Notes under the pieces: generated by a model
The model's database searches: none
Told to the model about the DNA's origin: nothing
Seen by the model: the letters and a program-made list of their open reading frames with translations, nothing else
In this document: positions 53,205 to 62,618 of the stretch, piece after piece
Position numbering within the stretch: position 1 is the stretch's first letter
Layout: each line of letters begins with the position of its first letter
Assembly (NCBI GenBank): GCA_041749535.1
Contig: JBGTBE010000087.1
Coordinates: forward strand, 6,661 to 70,660
Source: JBBQZU01 sp041749535
GTDB taxonomy: Bacteria > Bacteroidota > Bacteroidia > Flavobacteriales_D > Cryomorphaceae
Reading direction: 5' to 3'
DNA length: 64,000 nucleotides
Program-made: the position numbers and the translations under genes

Positions 53205-53447
53205 GTGGGCCTGACCCGAGTAGATTTGAGTATAATTACGGCAAACCTTTATTCTACACATGGACTGCTCAATCTGCAAGTACTAAGCGATGCCATGGCT
53301 AAGCTTGAATCATCCGAATACAATCAGATGGGTCAGTTTGTGTATTTTAGTACCCAATCTTCCGGGTTGGATATTTCAACCTTACTTAAAAGCTGGATTG
53401 TACAAACGCCACATAAAAACTTGGGACGGAGAAGTACCAGCCCTTAA
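53205..53447 (+). CDS. Small hypothetical ORF (80 aa), doubtful
   Basis: A GTG-started frame fills most of the 53148-53459 interval. Its product is soluble, without recognised motif or signal. The last codons lie in the 23-bp repeat that also contains the start of the next gene. It may be the eroded end of an upstream gene rather than a gene. Confidence 0.2.
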   Translation: MGLTRVDLSIITANLYSTHGLLNLQVLSDAMAKLESSEYNQMGQFVYFSTQSSGLDISTLLKSWIVQTPHKNLGRRSTSP

Positions 53448-53463
53448 AATCGTGAAGCAATGA
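53441..53463 (+). repeat. 23-bp direct repeat, copy 1 (overlaps a T9SS cargo start)
   Basis: Identical to 54402-54424. It begins CCCTTAAAATCG and ends in GCAATGA, so it includes the ATG at 53460. A preceding AGTAC also matches, with two or so differences between. Confidence 0.9.
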
Positions 53464-54383
53464 GTGTTTTCCTAAAATTATTCTGTGCATCGCTTCAACG
53501 CGGTTCATTTTTGGTGTTTGTATTGTTATTCTCAGCGCTCTTGCTTTATCAGCCCGTTACAGCTCAACCCGACCCCTGCGAGTGGAAGTTTTATCTTGCG
53601 TTTGAAGATGCTACCGGAGCGAGAGATACTCTATGGCTGATCTGGCATCCTGAAAATACTCCCGTTGATGATGATCCGGCATTTGGTGAAATTTCTTTAC
53701 CCGTTTCAGTAATTGACACAGGTCAGTTTGTCCTTTGGTTCGATGGAAATTTTCTAAAATCCGGCAGAAGAATTTATGCACCAGCATATTGTTGGGCTGG
53801 CATAGCAATTCATGCTTCTAACTATGAATTGCCAATAACAGTAAGTTGGGACACCACTTTTTTTCAATCGCCGTCGCTTACCGCGCCTGAGTGTGTGGGC
53901 ATAGGCTGGAATACCTATGGTGCAGGGGTTACCAATGGGCAACTCGGAAACGAATATATTTATGACTATGGCTATGGCTTGCCAAGTCCGCCATTTCCCT
54001 GGTATGGTGTTATCATGTTTCTCACAAGCATAGAGCTTGTTGAAGTACCCATGTGGCCCTGGTTTAACAATTTCCCGCTGGGTTTTGACCTGAAGTGCGG
54101 CGATCCCAATGAAACCCCCTGGAGCACACGCAACCTGCGCGGAGTACCTGAGCTATCAGTATTTCCCAACCCGGCCTCAAATGATCTACAGGTGCAGGCA
54201 GCTGCCCCCTGGCACCATGCTGTAGTATAAAGCGCGCAAGGAATACCGGTGTTACAGACATATTTTACCGAAGATTCCGGGCGTATAGGCATACGCGGCC
54301 TCGCGCCGGGTGTATATCTCGTGGTGCTATTCGATGCAGATGGCAGTGCCGCAGGACGGGCCAGGTTTGTAAAAAATGACTGA
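53460..54383 (+). pseudogene. T9SS type A cargo gene broken by an in-frame stop in its sorting domain
   Basis: An N-terminal signal peptide (~1-35, ending TAQ) precedes a ~190-residue domain of unknown function. The sorting domain starts LSVFPNPASNDLQVQ. TAA at 54228-54230 stops translation after HHAVV, but the same frame continues SAQGIPVLQTYF, IGIRGLAPGVYLVVLFD to TGA at 54381-54383, which is the rest of a type A domain. The stop replaces a codon where a Tyr (VVYSAQG-like) would fit, so one base change explains it. The short product (256 aa) would lack most of the signal and probably not be secreted by T9SS. Confidence 0.85.
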
Positions 54384-54831
54384 GCGTGAGCGCAGTACAA
54401 ACCCTTAAAATCGTGAAGCAATGATAACAATCGTTCAAATCTTCCAGGCCGTTGCTTGAAAGATTTTTATAATTCATACGGGTCTTTTTCTTTTGGGGAC
54501 TTTTCGTTTATCCGAAAGTGTAGAAATCCATTAATGTTTGTTAGCTGACCTTAGGCCCTCCAAAAGGCTGAAATAATTGTCTTTTGAGTCAATTTTAAAC
54601 TTGCTGCTTTCATAACTGTTTATGAATTCGTTCCAATGGGCATTCAATCCCGGGATGTATGACTTTTTGCGGGACGCCATGCCACTTATTCGCTAAGCGT
54701 ACGTCAGATAAGTGCTTCGGGCATTGTGTTGCAAGAAGTAGACAGTAAATACCCTCTGCGGAAAATATTTACCTTGCTCGGTGTAACTGTGAGATTTTAA
54801 CTTAATTTCATTTCAAAATTCGTAGGTCCTG
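54384..54831. other. Intergenic region with repeat copy 2 and no supportable gene
   Basis: 448 bp. It begins with the second copy of the 23-bp repeat (54402-54424), whose ATG opens only a 12-codon frame (MITIVQIFQAVA). The rest reads as eroded non-coding sequence; no -7 box matches exactly before 54832. Confidence 0.6.
54402..54424 (+). repeat. 23-bp direct repeat, copy 2
   Basis: Identical to 53441-53463, 961 bp apart. Here the ATG it carries leads to a stop after 12 codons, as would be left if a second copy of the cargo gene had been lost. Confidence 0.9.
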
Positions 54832-57618
54832 ATGCTGCGTTGTCTATCTAAAATTCTTTTCGCCTTCACTTTTCTGCTTGCAGGCTGGAATACGATCTCC
54901 GGACAGGCATGTGTGGATGTTGCCATTCCCTCCCTACCTTTTGCTGAAAGCGGAAGCACCTGTGGTTTTGGAAATGACCAGGATGCCAATAACCCCTGTT
55001 TTGCATGGTTTCTGGGTGGTGAGGACATTGTTTTTTCCTTCACTACTGCAAGTGATGAATGCCTTCAAATCGACCTGAGCGGTTATACCATGGGGTCTGC
55101 TGGAATCATTCTTACAAGCAGTTGTCCTGATGATATGACAGGCACTTGTGTAGGACAGATGTTCAGTGGCTGGGCTTCCACTTCGCTTTCCCTTCTTATC
55201 AGTCCCCAGCCAAATACCACATATTACCTCACCATCAGTACGGATGGATGGACCGCCATGTGTACCGATTACGACCTATCCATCACCACAGCCTGCCCGC
55301 CTTCTACCATTTCCGACTGCCTCGGAGCGGTGCCCGTTTGCGATGATTATTTCTATCAGGAGTTTGGTCCTGTGGATGGTGGAAATTACGTTGATATCAT
55401 TCAGGCAAACGGTTGTCTGGTAACCACGGTCATCAACGAGCAATGGTACACCTTCGAAGTGCAAGCCGATGGCTTTTTAAGTTTCACGCTTACTCCGTTG
55501 GGAGCAGATGATTACGATTGGGTGCTTTTTGATATGACAAACATTACCTGCGATGAGATTTCCACAGATCCATCAGCAATTGTGAGCTGCAATACCTACG
55601 GCCTGATAGGCGTAAATGGGCCTACAGGTATATCTACATCGCAAGGTGGCACAGGAAATGCCAACGGGCCTGGTGATCTCGCAGGACCACCATTTAATGC
55701 AGATTTGCAAGTATTTGCAGGTGAAACATACGCGTTGATGGTATCAAACTGGACAGGTACCACCAACGGATTTGAACTGGATTTGGGAGAATCAACCGCC
55801 CAGTTTTATGACGATGTGCTCCCCGAAGTAGAAGAAGTGTACGCAGATTGTAGTGGTGTGCACGTCCTTTTTTCAGAATACATGGATTGCCCTACGGCCA
55901 TTCCGGCCAACTTCAACATCACCGGACCCGGCGGTACCTACACTGCTGTGGATGTACAATCCAGCTGCGATGCCGGGGCGGGCTTCGGCCAGCATTTTCT
56001 GGTTTTGTTCGACCCACCTTTTCCTGCCGAAGGTGGTGACTTTACCCTTGTTTTCGAAGCCAATGGCCTCGCTGACCTTTGCGGTAATTTTCTCGCTCCC
56101 GTAGATGTAGAGTTACCTGTGCCAGGTGGGATTTCACTTTCCATTTTTTCCTTTCCTGCGGCGTGCGGCAACAGCGATGGAGGCCTTGAAGTAACCGTGG
56201 AACAAGGTGGTGCAGCCCCTTACCAATACGCGCTCAACGGTGGGAACATGCAAAATTCGCCCACTTTCAATAATTTACCTGTAGGTAATTACACCATATC
56301 GGTAGTCGATGCTGGTGGTTGCACAGCTGAAATAGATGGTGAGGTGGTGGCTGAGGGCGTTGATTTTACCGCGGGAGAAGACGGCTATACCTGCGACTTT
56401 ACGTATCAGACATCCGCAACGATGCCGGCAGGATATACCGGCACGTGGACCGCACCGGCCAGCATAAGCATTGCAAATGCCAACACCCCAAATGCAACAT
56501 TTACTGCATCCGTAGCCGGCATACACACCCTTACATGGACTGTAACCAATAATATAAATTGTACCATTAGCGATATCATGCAAGTGCGTTTCAGCAATCT
56601 AGGCGTAGATGAAATATCGTATTCCATGCTCAGCTGCGATGGAGATTGTGATGCATCGGCTACCGCAATTGGCAACGGCGCGGCAGTGGCTTCAGATATT
56701 TCGTACACCTGGTCGGAAGGCAGCAGCAGCGACCTGAATCCCAATACTGTGGATGGACTTTGTGCCGGATTGCACTCGGTGACCCTCTCTAATAGCGATG
56801 GGTGTACTTTCGATTTCCTTTTTATGATCTCTGCCCCCGATCCTTTAACAATTGAGAGTGTAAGTGTAATTCCTGAAACCTGCCCAACATACTGTGATGC
56901 TTCCATTGGTGTGGAGAGCAGCAGCGCTGCTGAATACAGTTTCGATGGGGGTATGACCTATGGACCTGCCTCCCAGATGGGCGAGAGATGCCCTGGAATG
57001 CATCTCATTTCAGTAAAAGACCAACACGGTTGCACAGCAGATACTTCTCTTATAATATACCCCGCCACAGGTCCTACAGCTGCTTTCAATCCAGAAGTGG
57101 GTAGGGCAACCCTCGATGTACCCACCTTTATTTTTCACAACAACAGCCAGGATTATGTGAACAGTGTTTGGTATTTCAATTATCCGGAAACCATCGAAAC
57201 ATCTACCGCTGACGAACCGAAATACACCTACCCCAATCCTGAAATTGGTGAATACCAGGTTATGCTTTTTGTCCGCGACGAATTGCAATGTATTGACTCG
57301 GCAATGCACATAGTGAGCATTTATGAAGAGGAGTTGTGCTTTATCCCCAACTCTTTTTCGCCCAATGAAGATGGGATAAACGATATATTCAAGCCTGTGG
57401 TGCGCAACATCCATGAGAACGATTATTTCCTGAGAATTTTCGATCGCTGGGGCAACATGGTGTTCGAAACCTATGATGTAACCCAGGGATGGAACGGGAG
57501 CATGAACGGAGGGGATTATTATATGGATGCCGGTGTATACGTGTACAGCATACGAACCCATTCCCTGTACGTGCAGGAACCGAAAGAGTGGACCGGGTCG
57601 GTCACACTGATCAGGTAA
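54832..57618 (+). CDS. Large secreted protein with gliding-motility type (type B) T9SS domain
   Basis: 928 residues. Signal peptide ~1-25 (ending TISGQ). Several beta-sandwich segments follow, including ones rich in Cys (e.g. CGNSDGGLEVTVEQGGAAPYQY, a SprB-like repeat) and a PKD-like domain near residues 740-835. The end, CFIPNSFSPNEDGINDIFKP ... LRIFDRWGNMVFET ... WNGSMNGGDYYMDAGVYVY, is the CHU_C/gliding motility-associated C-terminal domain that targets via T9SS. Probably an adhesin or cell-surface protein. Confidence 0.93.
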   Translation: MLRCLSKILFAFTFLLAGWNTISGQACVDVAIPSLPFAESGSTCGFGNDQDANNPCFAWFLGGEDIVFSFTTASDECLQIDLSGYTMGSAGIILTSSCPDDMTGTCVGQMFSGWASTSLSLLISPQPNTTYYLTISTDGWTAMCTDYDLSITTACPPSTISDCLGAVPVCDDYFYQEFGPVDGGNYVDIIQANGCLVTTVINEQWYTFEVQADGFLSFTLTPLGADDYDWVLFDMTNITCDEISTDPSAIVSCNTYGLIGVNGPTGISTSQGGTGNANGPGDLAGPPFNADLQVFAGETYALMVSNWTGTTNGFELDLGESTAQFYDDVLPEVEEVYADCSGVHVLFSEYMDCPTAIPANFNITGPGGTYTAVDVQSSCDAGAGFGQHFLVLFDPPFPAEGGDFTLVFEANGLADLCGNFLAPVDVELPVPGGISLSIFSFPAACGNSDGGLEVTVEQGGAAPYQYALNGGNMQNSPTFNNLPVGNYTISVVDAGGCTAEIDGEVVAEGVDFTAGEDGYTCDFTYQTSATMPAGYTGTWTAPASISIANANTPNATFTASVAGIHTLTWTVTNNINCTISDIMQVRFSNLGVDEISYSMLSCDGDCDASATAIGNGAAVASDISYTWSEGSSSDLNPNTVDGLCAGLHSVTLSNSDGCTFDFLFMISAPDPLTIESVSVIPETCPTYCDASIGVESSSAAEYSFDGGMTYGPASQMGERCPGMHLISVKDQHGCTADTSLIIYPATGPTAAFNPEVGRATLDVPTFIFHNNSQDYVNSVWYFNYPETIETSTADEPKYTYPNPEIGEYQVMLFVRDELQCIDSAMHIVSIYEEELCFIPNSFSPNEDGINDIFKPVVRNIHENDYFLRIFDRWGNMVFETYDVTQGWNGSMNGGDYYMDAGVYVYSIRTHSLYVQEPKEWTGSVTLIR

Positions 57619-57825
57619 AAGTCAATAGTCTTGTTTCAGCTTTTCAGGAAATCTGCCGAATCCGTCCCTGTACAAGTGGCATGTGGGCACAGGCATCAGT
57701 GACTATAGGCCGAGCAGCGCAAGAAATTTCATGTGGTATTGTGAGCTGCTGCCTTTCAATCATTCACCCAAAATTTCAGAATAAAAGGAAAGTCTCAATT
57801 AAAGGAAAGTGCAGCGAACACCGAA

Positions 57826-58365
57826 TCAGGCCACTTTATACTTTTGCAGAAATGCATCCCAATCCCACAGGAAATGCTCCATTGCTTCTTTGAATCGCTG
57901 AAGGAAGATCGGATTTGGAACCCCTAGATTTCTGAAATACGCTTCCTGATGCTTGCTCAGGCCGTATTTGCAAAAAAGGGCCTTGGCCATGCCGCTGCCT
58001 ACCACTTTGCTGGGGTGGTTTTTGCGGGACATAAACTGACGCGTCTCGGTCATCATTTTCGCCAGCTCCATCTTGTCCATCTCATAGAGCACTGCAAACT
58101 TCTCGAGAATGCTTTCTGTAATGCGCTTGTCCTGTCCTGCTTCGAAATGCTGTGTGAGGGACTGAATATTTGCCGCGAGCACAACCAGCGTAAAGGCACC
58201 CAACCCATCGGGGCCTATTTCGGGGCGGGACACAAATTCAGGTGAGTCGTTGATAAGCCCTGTCACATCCTGATAGCCCTCATCTATGAGCGCCTGCAAG
58301 GCATTCACAAATATGTTAGCGGCTTTTTCTTCGGTAAGTTTTTTCTTTCCGAACATTGTGAGCAT
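57826..58365 (-). CDS. Conserved-looking hypothetical protein
   Basis: 179 residues; ATG 58356 (MFGKKKLTEE) is an equally good start three codons in. Mostly alpha-helical, soluble, with no signal or membrane segment; features include VNALQALIDEGYQDVTGLIND, ALFCKYGLSKHQEAYFRNLG and a C-terminal Trp-rich HFLWDWDAFLQKY. I do not recognise a characterised family. It stands alone, convergent with the large T9SS cargo gene and divergent from the DUF983 gene. Confidence 0.75.
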   Translation of the reverse strand: MLTMFGKKKLTEEKAANIFVNALQALIDEGYQDVTGLINDSPEFVSRPEIGPDGLGAFTLVVLAANIQSLTQHFEAGQDKRITESILEKFAVLYEMDKMELAKMMTETRQFMSRKNHPSKVVGSGMAKALFCKYGLSKHQEAYFRNLGVPNPIFLQRFKEAMEHFLWDWDAFLQKYKVA

Positions 58366-58524
58366 AGGGGTGGTCGGGATTTGTTAAATTATGGGTACTC
58401 AAAAATACTGACAAGCCCCGTCCAAAAGCCTTTTGCACCGCAATTGCTTATCAACAAAGTTTTCAACCCGTATTTTCGTCTTGTGTGGGTTACTTTGGTC
58501 ACCTCGCTTTTTTCGGAAGTGGTG

Positions 58525-58532
58525 TACCTTTG
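58525..58532 (+). promoter_or_regulatory. Candidate -7 box (TACCTTTG) for the DUF983 gene
   Basis: Exact TAnnTTTG, ending 18 bp before the ATG at 58551. TTTG at 58494-58497 is 27 bp upstream, too far for a good -33. Confidence 0.5.
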
Positions 58533-58550
58533 CCCCACATTTATTTCACT

Positions 58551-58985
58551 ATGTCATTAAAGGGTTCCAAGATTTATTCGGTTTTCACATTTACCTGTCC
58601 CCGTTGCCAGGAGGGAAAGGTGTTTGCATCTCCAAATTCCTACTCATCGAAGCTGGCAGAAATGAACAAGTCATGTGACCATTGCGGAGAGGATTTCGTG
58701 CGGGAGCCTGGTTACTACTTTGGCGCGGCATATGTGAGTTACGGCCTTACCGTAGCGCTTTGGGTAGCACTTTTGGTAGCGCTCATCACCTTCGATGCCA
58801 TCGGATTTATTCGCTTTTCCATTGGCGAAGACCCAATACTTTTTCTGCTGTTGGGCATAGGATTGCTCATTGGATTGCTGCCCCTGATTTATAGGGTGTC
58901 AAGGGTTATATGGCTCAATATGTTTGTGAAGTACAACGCTGATGCCATCGAATTAAACCGCAGCAAGAATAAATCTGCGGCCTGA
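58551..58985 (+). CDS. DUF983-family membrane protein
   Basis: 144 residues from ATG 58551 (MSLKGSKIYSVFTF); the longer frame from 58485 crosses the -7 box and is rejected. Two cysteine pairs, CPRC and CDHC, make a likely zinc ribbon, followed by two hydrophobic helices (~72-92 and ~103-125). DUF983 proteins are widespread in Bacteroidota and alphaproteobacteria; function unknown. Ends 13 bp from the convergent ABC exporter gene. Confidence 0.92.
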   Translation: MSLKGSKIYSVFTFTCPRCQEGKVFASPNSYSSKLAEMNKSCDHCGEDFVREPGYYFGAAYVSYGLTVALWVALLVALITFDAIGFIRFSIGEDPILFLLLGIGLLIGLLPLIYRVSRVIWLNMFVKYNADAIELNRSKNKSAA

Positions 58986-58998
58986 AGCACCTTCTTTT

Positions 58999-60828
58999 TT
59001 ACTGAAATGACTGCAGGTCGTACAGTCTTTTGTAGGTGCCGCCTATAGCCAATAGGTCATCATGGCTGCCTGACTCGGTGATGCGTCCCTCTTCAATCAC
59101 CACAATCACATCAGCATGCTGAATGGTAGATAATCTGTGGGCAATGACCAGGGAGGTGCGGTTTTGCATCAGCTTGTTGATGGCATCCTGTACGAGCCTT
59201 TCTGATTCTGTATCGAGTGCTGAGGTGGCTTCATCGAGTATGAGGAAGGCAGGATCTTTTAGCACGGCCCTCGCTATGCTGATGCGCTGTTTTTGTCCGC
59301 CGCTGAGCTTGTTGCCTCCGTCGCCCACATTGGTGTGGAGGCCATGTTCCAATCCAGAAATAAAATCCCATGCATTGGCTATGCGTGCGGCCTCTTCCAC
59401 CTCTGCGTCGGTGGCTTCAGGGCGCGAAAGGCGTATGTTGTTGGCCACGGTGTCATTGAACAAAATACTCTCCTGCGATACCACCCCAAAGAGGCTGCGC
59501 AAGTCTTTCAGTTTTAATTCCCGGGTGTCCAAACCGTCCAGTGTGATGCGCCCTTCGGTAAGGTCGTAGAAGCGGGGCACGAGGTTGGCCAACGTGCTCT
59601 TGCCCCCACCGGAAGGACCTACCAAAGCCACCTTTTGTCCTTTGCCTATTGTGAGGTTTATACCGCTTAGTACGGCTTTGTCACCGTATTTGAATCCCGC
59701 ATTTTCGAAGCGAAGTTCATTTTGAAAACCTTGAATAGATTTGGCGCCAACCGCTTCTGTAATTTTTACTTCGGCTTTGATTACCTCATTGATGCGCTCT
59801 ACGCTGGCTATGCCTTTCTGTATTTTGAAATAGGCCTCACTAAACGATTTTGCAGGGGCGATCAACTGGGAGAAGATTACAATGAAGGTGATGAAAAACT
59901 CACCTGTAAATCCGCCTTCACTTTCATTCAGCACGAGCAAGCCCCCGTAGTAGATGAGTATGGCAAGGGTGATGGAACTGAGAATTTCGGTGAGTGGGCT
60001 CCCCAAATACTGCCTTCTGAACAAGCGCACCATAAGGCGGTAGTAGCTGTTGTTGGTCTCCTGGAACCTGTGGTGTGTAAGGTCCTGCGCGTTGAAGGCT
60101 TGTATGATGCGGAGGCCGGAGAGTGTTTCATCCATCGCCGACATCACTTCACCCAGTTTGGACTGCCCCTTGCGCGAAGCTCCCTTCAGGCTTTTGCCAA
60201 TCACGGTTATAAAGAGTCCGGTCACGGGCAGAAGAATAAGCACGAAGAAGGTGAGTTTCCAACTCATAAAGAACATGGTACCCAGGTAGGTAAGTATGAG
60301 CAATGGGTCGCGAAAGATCATTTCGAGCGATGAAATGATGCTCGTTTCTACCTCGTTCACATCGGCTGCTGAGCGGGAAATGATGTCGCCCCGGCGCTCA
60401 TTGCTGAAATAGCCAAGGTGCAGTGACAAAATCTTCCGGTGCATGGCTTCGCGCAGGTCGCGCACTACACCTATGCGTATGGGCGCGAGGAAGTGCAAGG
60501 TGAAATACCTTGACAAGTTCTTCAGAGAGAAAACCACAATTACAAACAGGCAAAAGTAGATGAGTGCTTTCTCAGGGCCGTTGTTGAGAATAAATGCGCC
60601 TATATGGTAATTTACATATGTGAGAAATTCTGATGAGGAGTAACCAAATGCCGGTGCTTCAGCAGGAAGGTCTATATCTCCTGCTGTGAAAAGTATTTTC
60701 AGAAAAGGAGCCACTGCAGCAAGCGAAAAAAGCGAGAAAATCGTTGAAAGTACGTTGAAGAATAGATTGCCCGCGACGTATGACTTGTAATTGCGCAACA
60801 AGCCAACTATTTGCAGAAAGCTCTTCAT
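58999..60828 (-). CDS. ABC exporter with fused ATPase, MsbA-like
   Basis: 609 residues. Six transmembrane helices (ABC_membrane domain, ~20-335) precede an ATPase: Walker A GPSGGGKST (404-412), signature LSGGQKQR (~515), Walker B FLILDEATSALD and the H-loop VIAHRLST. This half-transporter type (dimer) flips lipid A-core or other lipids; MsbA is a plausible role but unproved. It overlaps purB by 4 bp, in one operon. Confidence 0.94.
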   Translation of the reverse strand: MKSFLQIVGLLRNYKSYVAGNLFFNVLSTIFSLFSLAAVAPFLKILFTAGDIDLPAEAPAFGYSSSEFLTYVNYHIGAFILNNGPEKALIYFCLFVIVVFSLKNLSRYFTLHFLAPIRIGVVRDLREAMHRKILSLHLGYFSNERRGDIISRSAADVNEVETSIISSLEMIFRDPLLILTYLGTMFFMSWKLTFFVLILLPVTGLFITVIGKSLKGASRKGQSKLGEVMSAMDETLSGLRIIQAFNAQDLTHHRFQETNNSYYRLMVRLFRRQYLGSPLTEILSSITLAILIYYGGLLVLNESEGGFTGEFFITFIVIFSQLIAPAKSFSEAYFKIQKGIASVERINEVIKAEVKITEAVGAKSIQGFQNELRFENAGFKYGDKAVLSGINLTIGKGQKVALVGPSGGGKSTLANLVPRFYDLTEGRITLDGLDTRELKLKDLRSLFGVVSQESILFNDTVANNIRLSRPEATDAEVEEAARIANAWDFISGLEHGLHTNVGDGGNKLSGGQKQRISIARAVLKDPAFLILDEATSALDTESERLVQDAINKLMQNRTSLVIAHRLSTIQHADVIVVIEEGRITESGSHDDLLAIGGTYKRLYDLQSFQ

Positions 60829-62174
60829 GGTTTTCCTGGTTTCACCCCCAAATAGGTATGCGGGCTGAGCGCTTTAAGCTCGACTTTCACGGCATTGTCC
60901 ACTGCAAGGGTATCAATAAATCGGTGCAGAGAATCCTTGTTTATCACCTCATTGGTGCGGGTAAGGTCCCGCAGTGCTTCGTAGGGTTTTGGATAGCCTT
61001 CGCGGCGAAGGATGGTTTGTATGGCTTCGGCCACTACGCTCCAGTTGGCTTCGAGGTCGGCTTGTATGGCTGCCTCGTTGAGCTGCAGTTTACCAAGTCC
61101 TTTGCTCAGCGATTGCAGCGCGATGATGGAGTGGGCGAGGGGCACACCCACGTTTCGCAATACGGTGCTGTCTGTAAGGTCGCGCTGCAGGCGCGAAATG
61201 GGCAGCTTCCCGGCCATGTACTCCAGCATGGCATTGGCTACACCAAAATTGCCTTCGGCATTTTCAAAATCGATGGGGTTTACCTTGTGGGGCATGGCCG
61301 ATGAGCCCACCTCGCCGGCTTTGATGCTCTGCCTGAAGTAGTTCATGCCTATATAGCTCCACATATCGCGGCACAGATCGGTGAGTATATTGTGTATGCG
61401 TTTGAGCGCATCGAACTTGGCGGCCAGTTGGTCGTAATGCTCTATTTGGGTAGTGGTTTGCTGCCTTTCTATACCCAGTTTTTCATTCAGAAACTTGTTC
61501 GCAAAAGCCACCCAGTCAATTGCGGGGTAGGCGATGTGGTGCGCGTTGAAATTGCCGGTAGCACCGCCGAATTTTCCCGAAAGGGGTATGCGTTTCAGCT
61601 CAGCGAGTTGTATGGCAAGCCTTTCGGTAAATACAAACAGCTCCTTGCCGAGACGTGTGGGCGAGGCTGGCTGACCATGGGTATGGGCGAGTACGGGTAC
61701 ATCCATCCACTGTGTGCCCAGGGTATTCAGGGCATCGAGCAGGGCATCGAGTGCGGGGTAGAGCACCTCATTGAGTCCATCCCTCACCGACATGGGCACG
61801 GCGGTGTTGTTGATGTCTTGCGAGGTGAGCCCGAAGTGAATAAATTCTGCGCAGTTGGTGAGATTGAGGGCCTCGAGTTTCTTTTTTACGAAGTACTCCA
61901 CCGCCTTCACATCGTGGTTGGTGGTCTTTTCGAAGTCTTTGATTTCGAGGGCATCGGCTTCGGTGAAGTTCGCAACCACTGCGCGAAGGGCTTCCTTGTC
62001 GCGGGTGCTGATGTGGCTGAGTGCGGGCAGTGGAATTTCGGCGAGGGCGATAAAGTATTCGATTTCTACCTTCACACGGTAGTGCATCAGTGCGAACTCC
62101 GAGTAGAAGGGAATCAGTGCAGAAGTCTTGCCGGCATAGCGGCCGTCAACAGGCGAAATGGCAGTGATGCTCAT
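60825..62174 (-). CDS. purB: Adenylosuccinate lyase
   Basis: 449 residues from ATG 62174 (MSITAISPVDGRYAGKT); the longer frame to 62201 is rejected. The fumarase-family signature GSSAMPHKVNPIDFENAEGN is present, as is TSQDINNTAVPM and HTHGQPASPT. It works in purine synthesis (SAICAR to AICAR and adenylosuccinate to AMP). The short opening and length are those of the bacterial E. coli-like type. It overlaps the ABC exporter by 4 bp. Confidence 0.97.
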   Translation of the reverse strand: MSITAISPVDGRYAGKTSALIPFYSEFALMHYRVKVEIEYFIALAEIPLPALSHISTRDKEALRAVVANFTEADALEIKDFEKTTNHDVKAVEYFVKKKLEALNLTNCAEFIHFGLTSQDINNTAVPMSVRDGLNEVLYPALDALLDALNTLGTQWMDVPVLAHTHGQPASPTRLGKELFVFTERLAIQLAELKRIPLSGKFGGATGNFNAHHIAYPAIDWVAFANKFLNEKLGIERQQTTTQIEHYDQLAAKFDALKRIHNILTDLCRDMWSYIGMNYFRQSIKAGEVGSSAMPHKVNPIDFENAEGNFGVANAMLEYMAGKLPISRLQRDLTDSTVLRNVGVPLAHSIIALQSLSKGLGKLQLNEAAIQADLEANWSVVAEAIQTILRREGYPKPYEALRDLTRTNEVINKDSLHRFIDTLAVDNAVKVELKALSPHTYLGVKPGKP

Positions 62175-62618
62175 TTGGGTGCAGAATGAAATAAGGCGCA
62201 AAAGTCGCTATTTTTAGGGAATTGGCTGAGGCTTTTGTGAAGTGATGCACCGGGGAGTGTTATGTGGGGCTTGCGCCTTGATCCAAATGAGATATTTCCT
62301 GGGAAGATGTGCAACATGTGGAACATGCTGGAGCATTGTTTCGGTGCGTTAAGTGGCTGACATTTGCGGGCATAAAGAACATTCCTTGAATAGGCTATGA
62401 ATTTTTCGTAGTGAAATACACGCACAACTGGAAGGGCAGAAATGCGAGTGGCACAGGTCCTTTTTCTGCTATATTTGGATGCAACGTATTTCGCCCAGAG
62501 GTGCTGACCGCGTGGAAGCGTGCATAAAAACAGTTGAGCATGATAAATGGAAGACCTTTGGAAATCATTCATAAAAGTCCTATGTTTCTTAGCCAGAAAA
62601 TCGTCAGCAATAACGGAC
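62175..62618. other. Intergenic region upstream of the 62.6-kb gene
   Basis: 444 bp without a supportable gene. From 62454 it contains copy 1 of the promoter-bearing repeat. The portion before it (62175-62450) shows no recognised motif on either strand; it must hold the purB promoter. Confidence 0.55.
62454..62478 (+). repeat. Promoter-bearing 25-bp direct repeat, copy 1
   Basis: 25 bp, identical to 63599-63623. It starts CAGGTCCTTTTTC and ends TATATTTGG, containing the -7 box TATATTTG (62470-62477). Similarity continues for about 25 bp beyond, around TATTTCGC...AGG (62487 to ~62500). Confidence 0.9.

Noticed and set aside
61392..62189. A 265-codon plus-strand frame opposite purB
   Set aside because: Antisense to a conserved gene; no motifs; a consequence of codon bias in purB.
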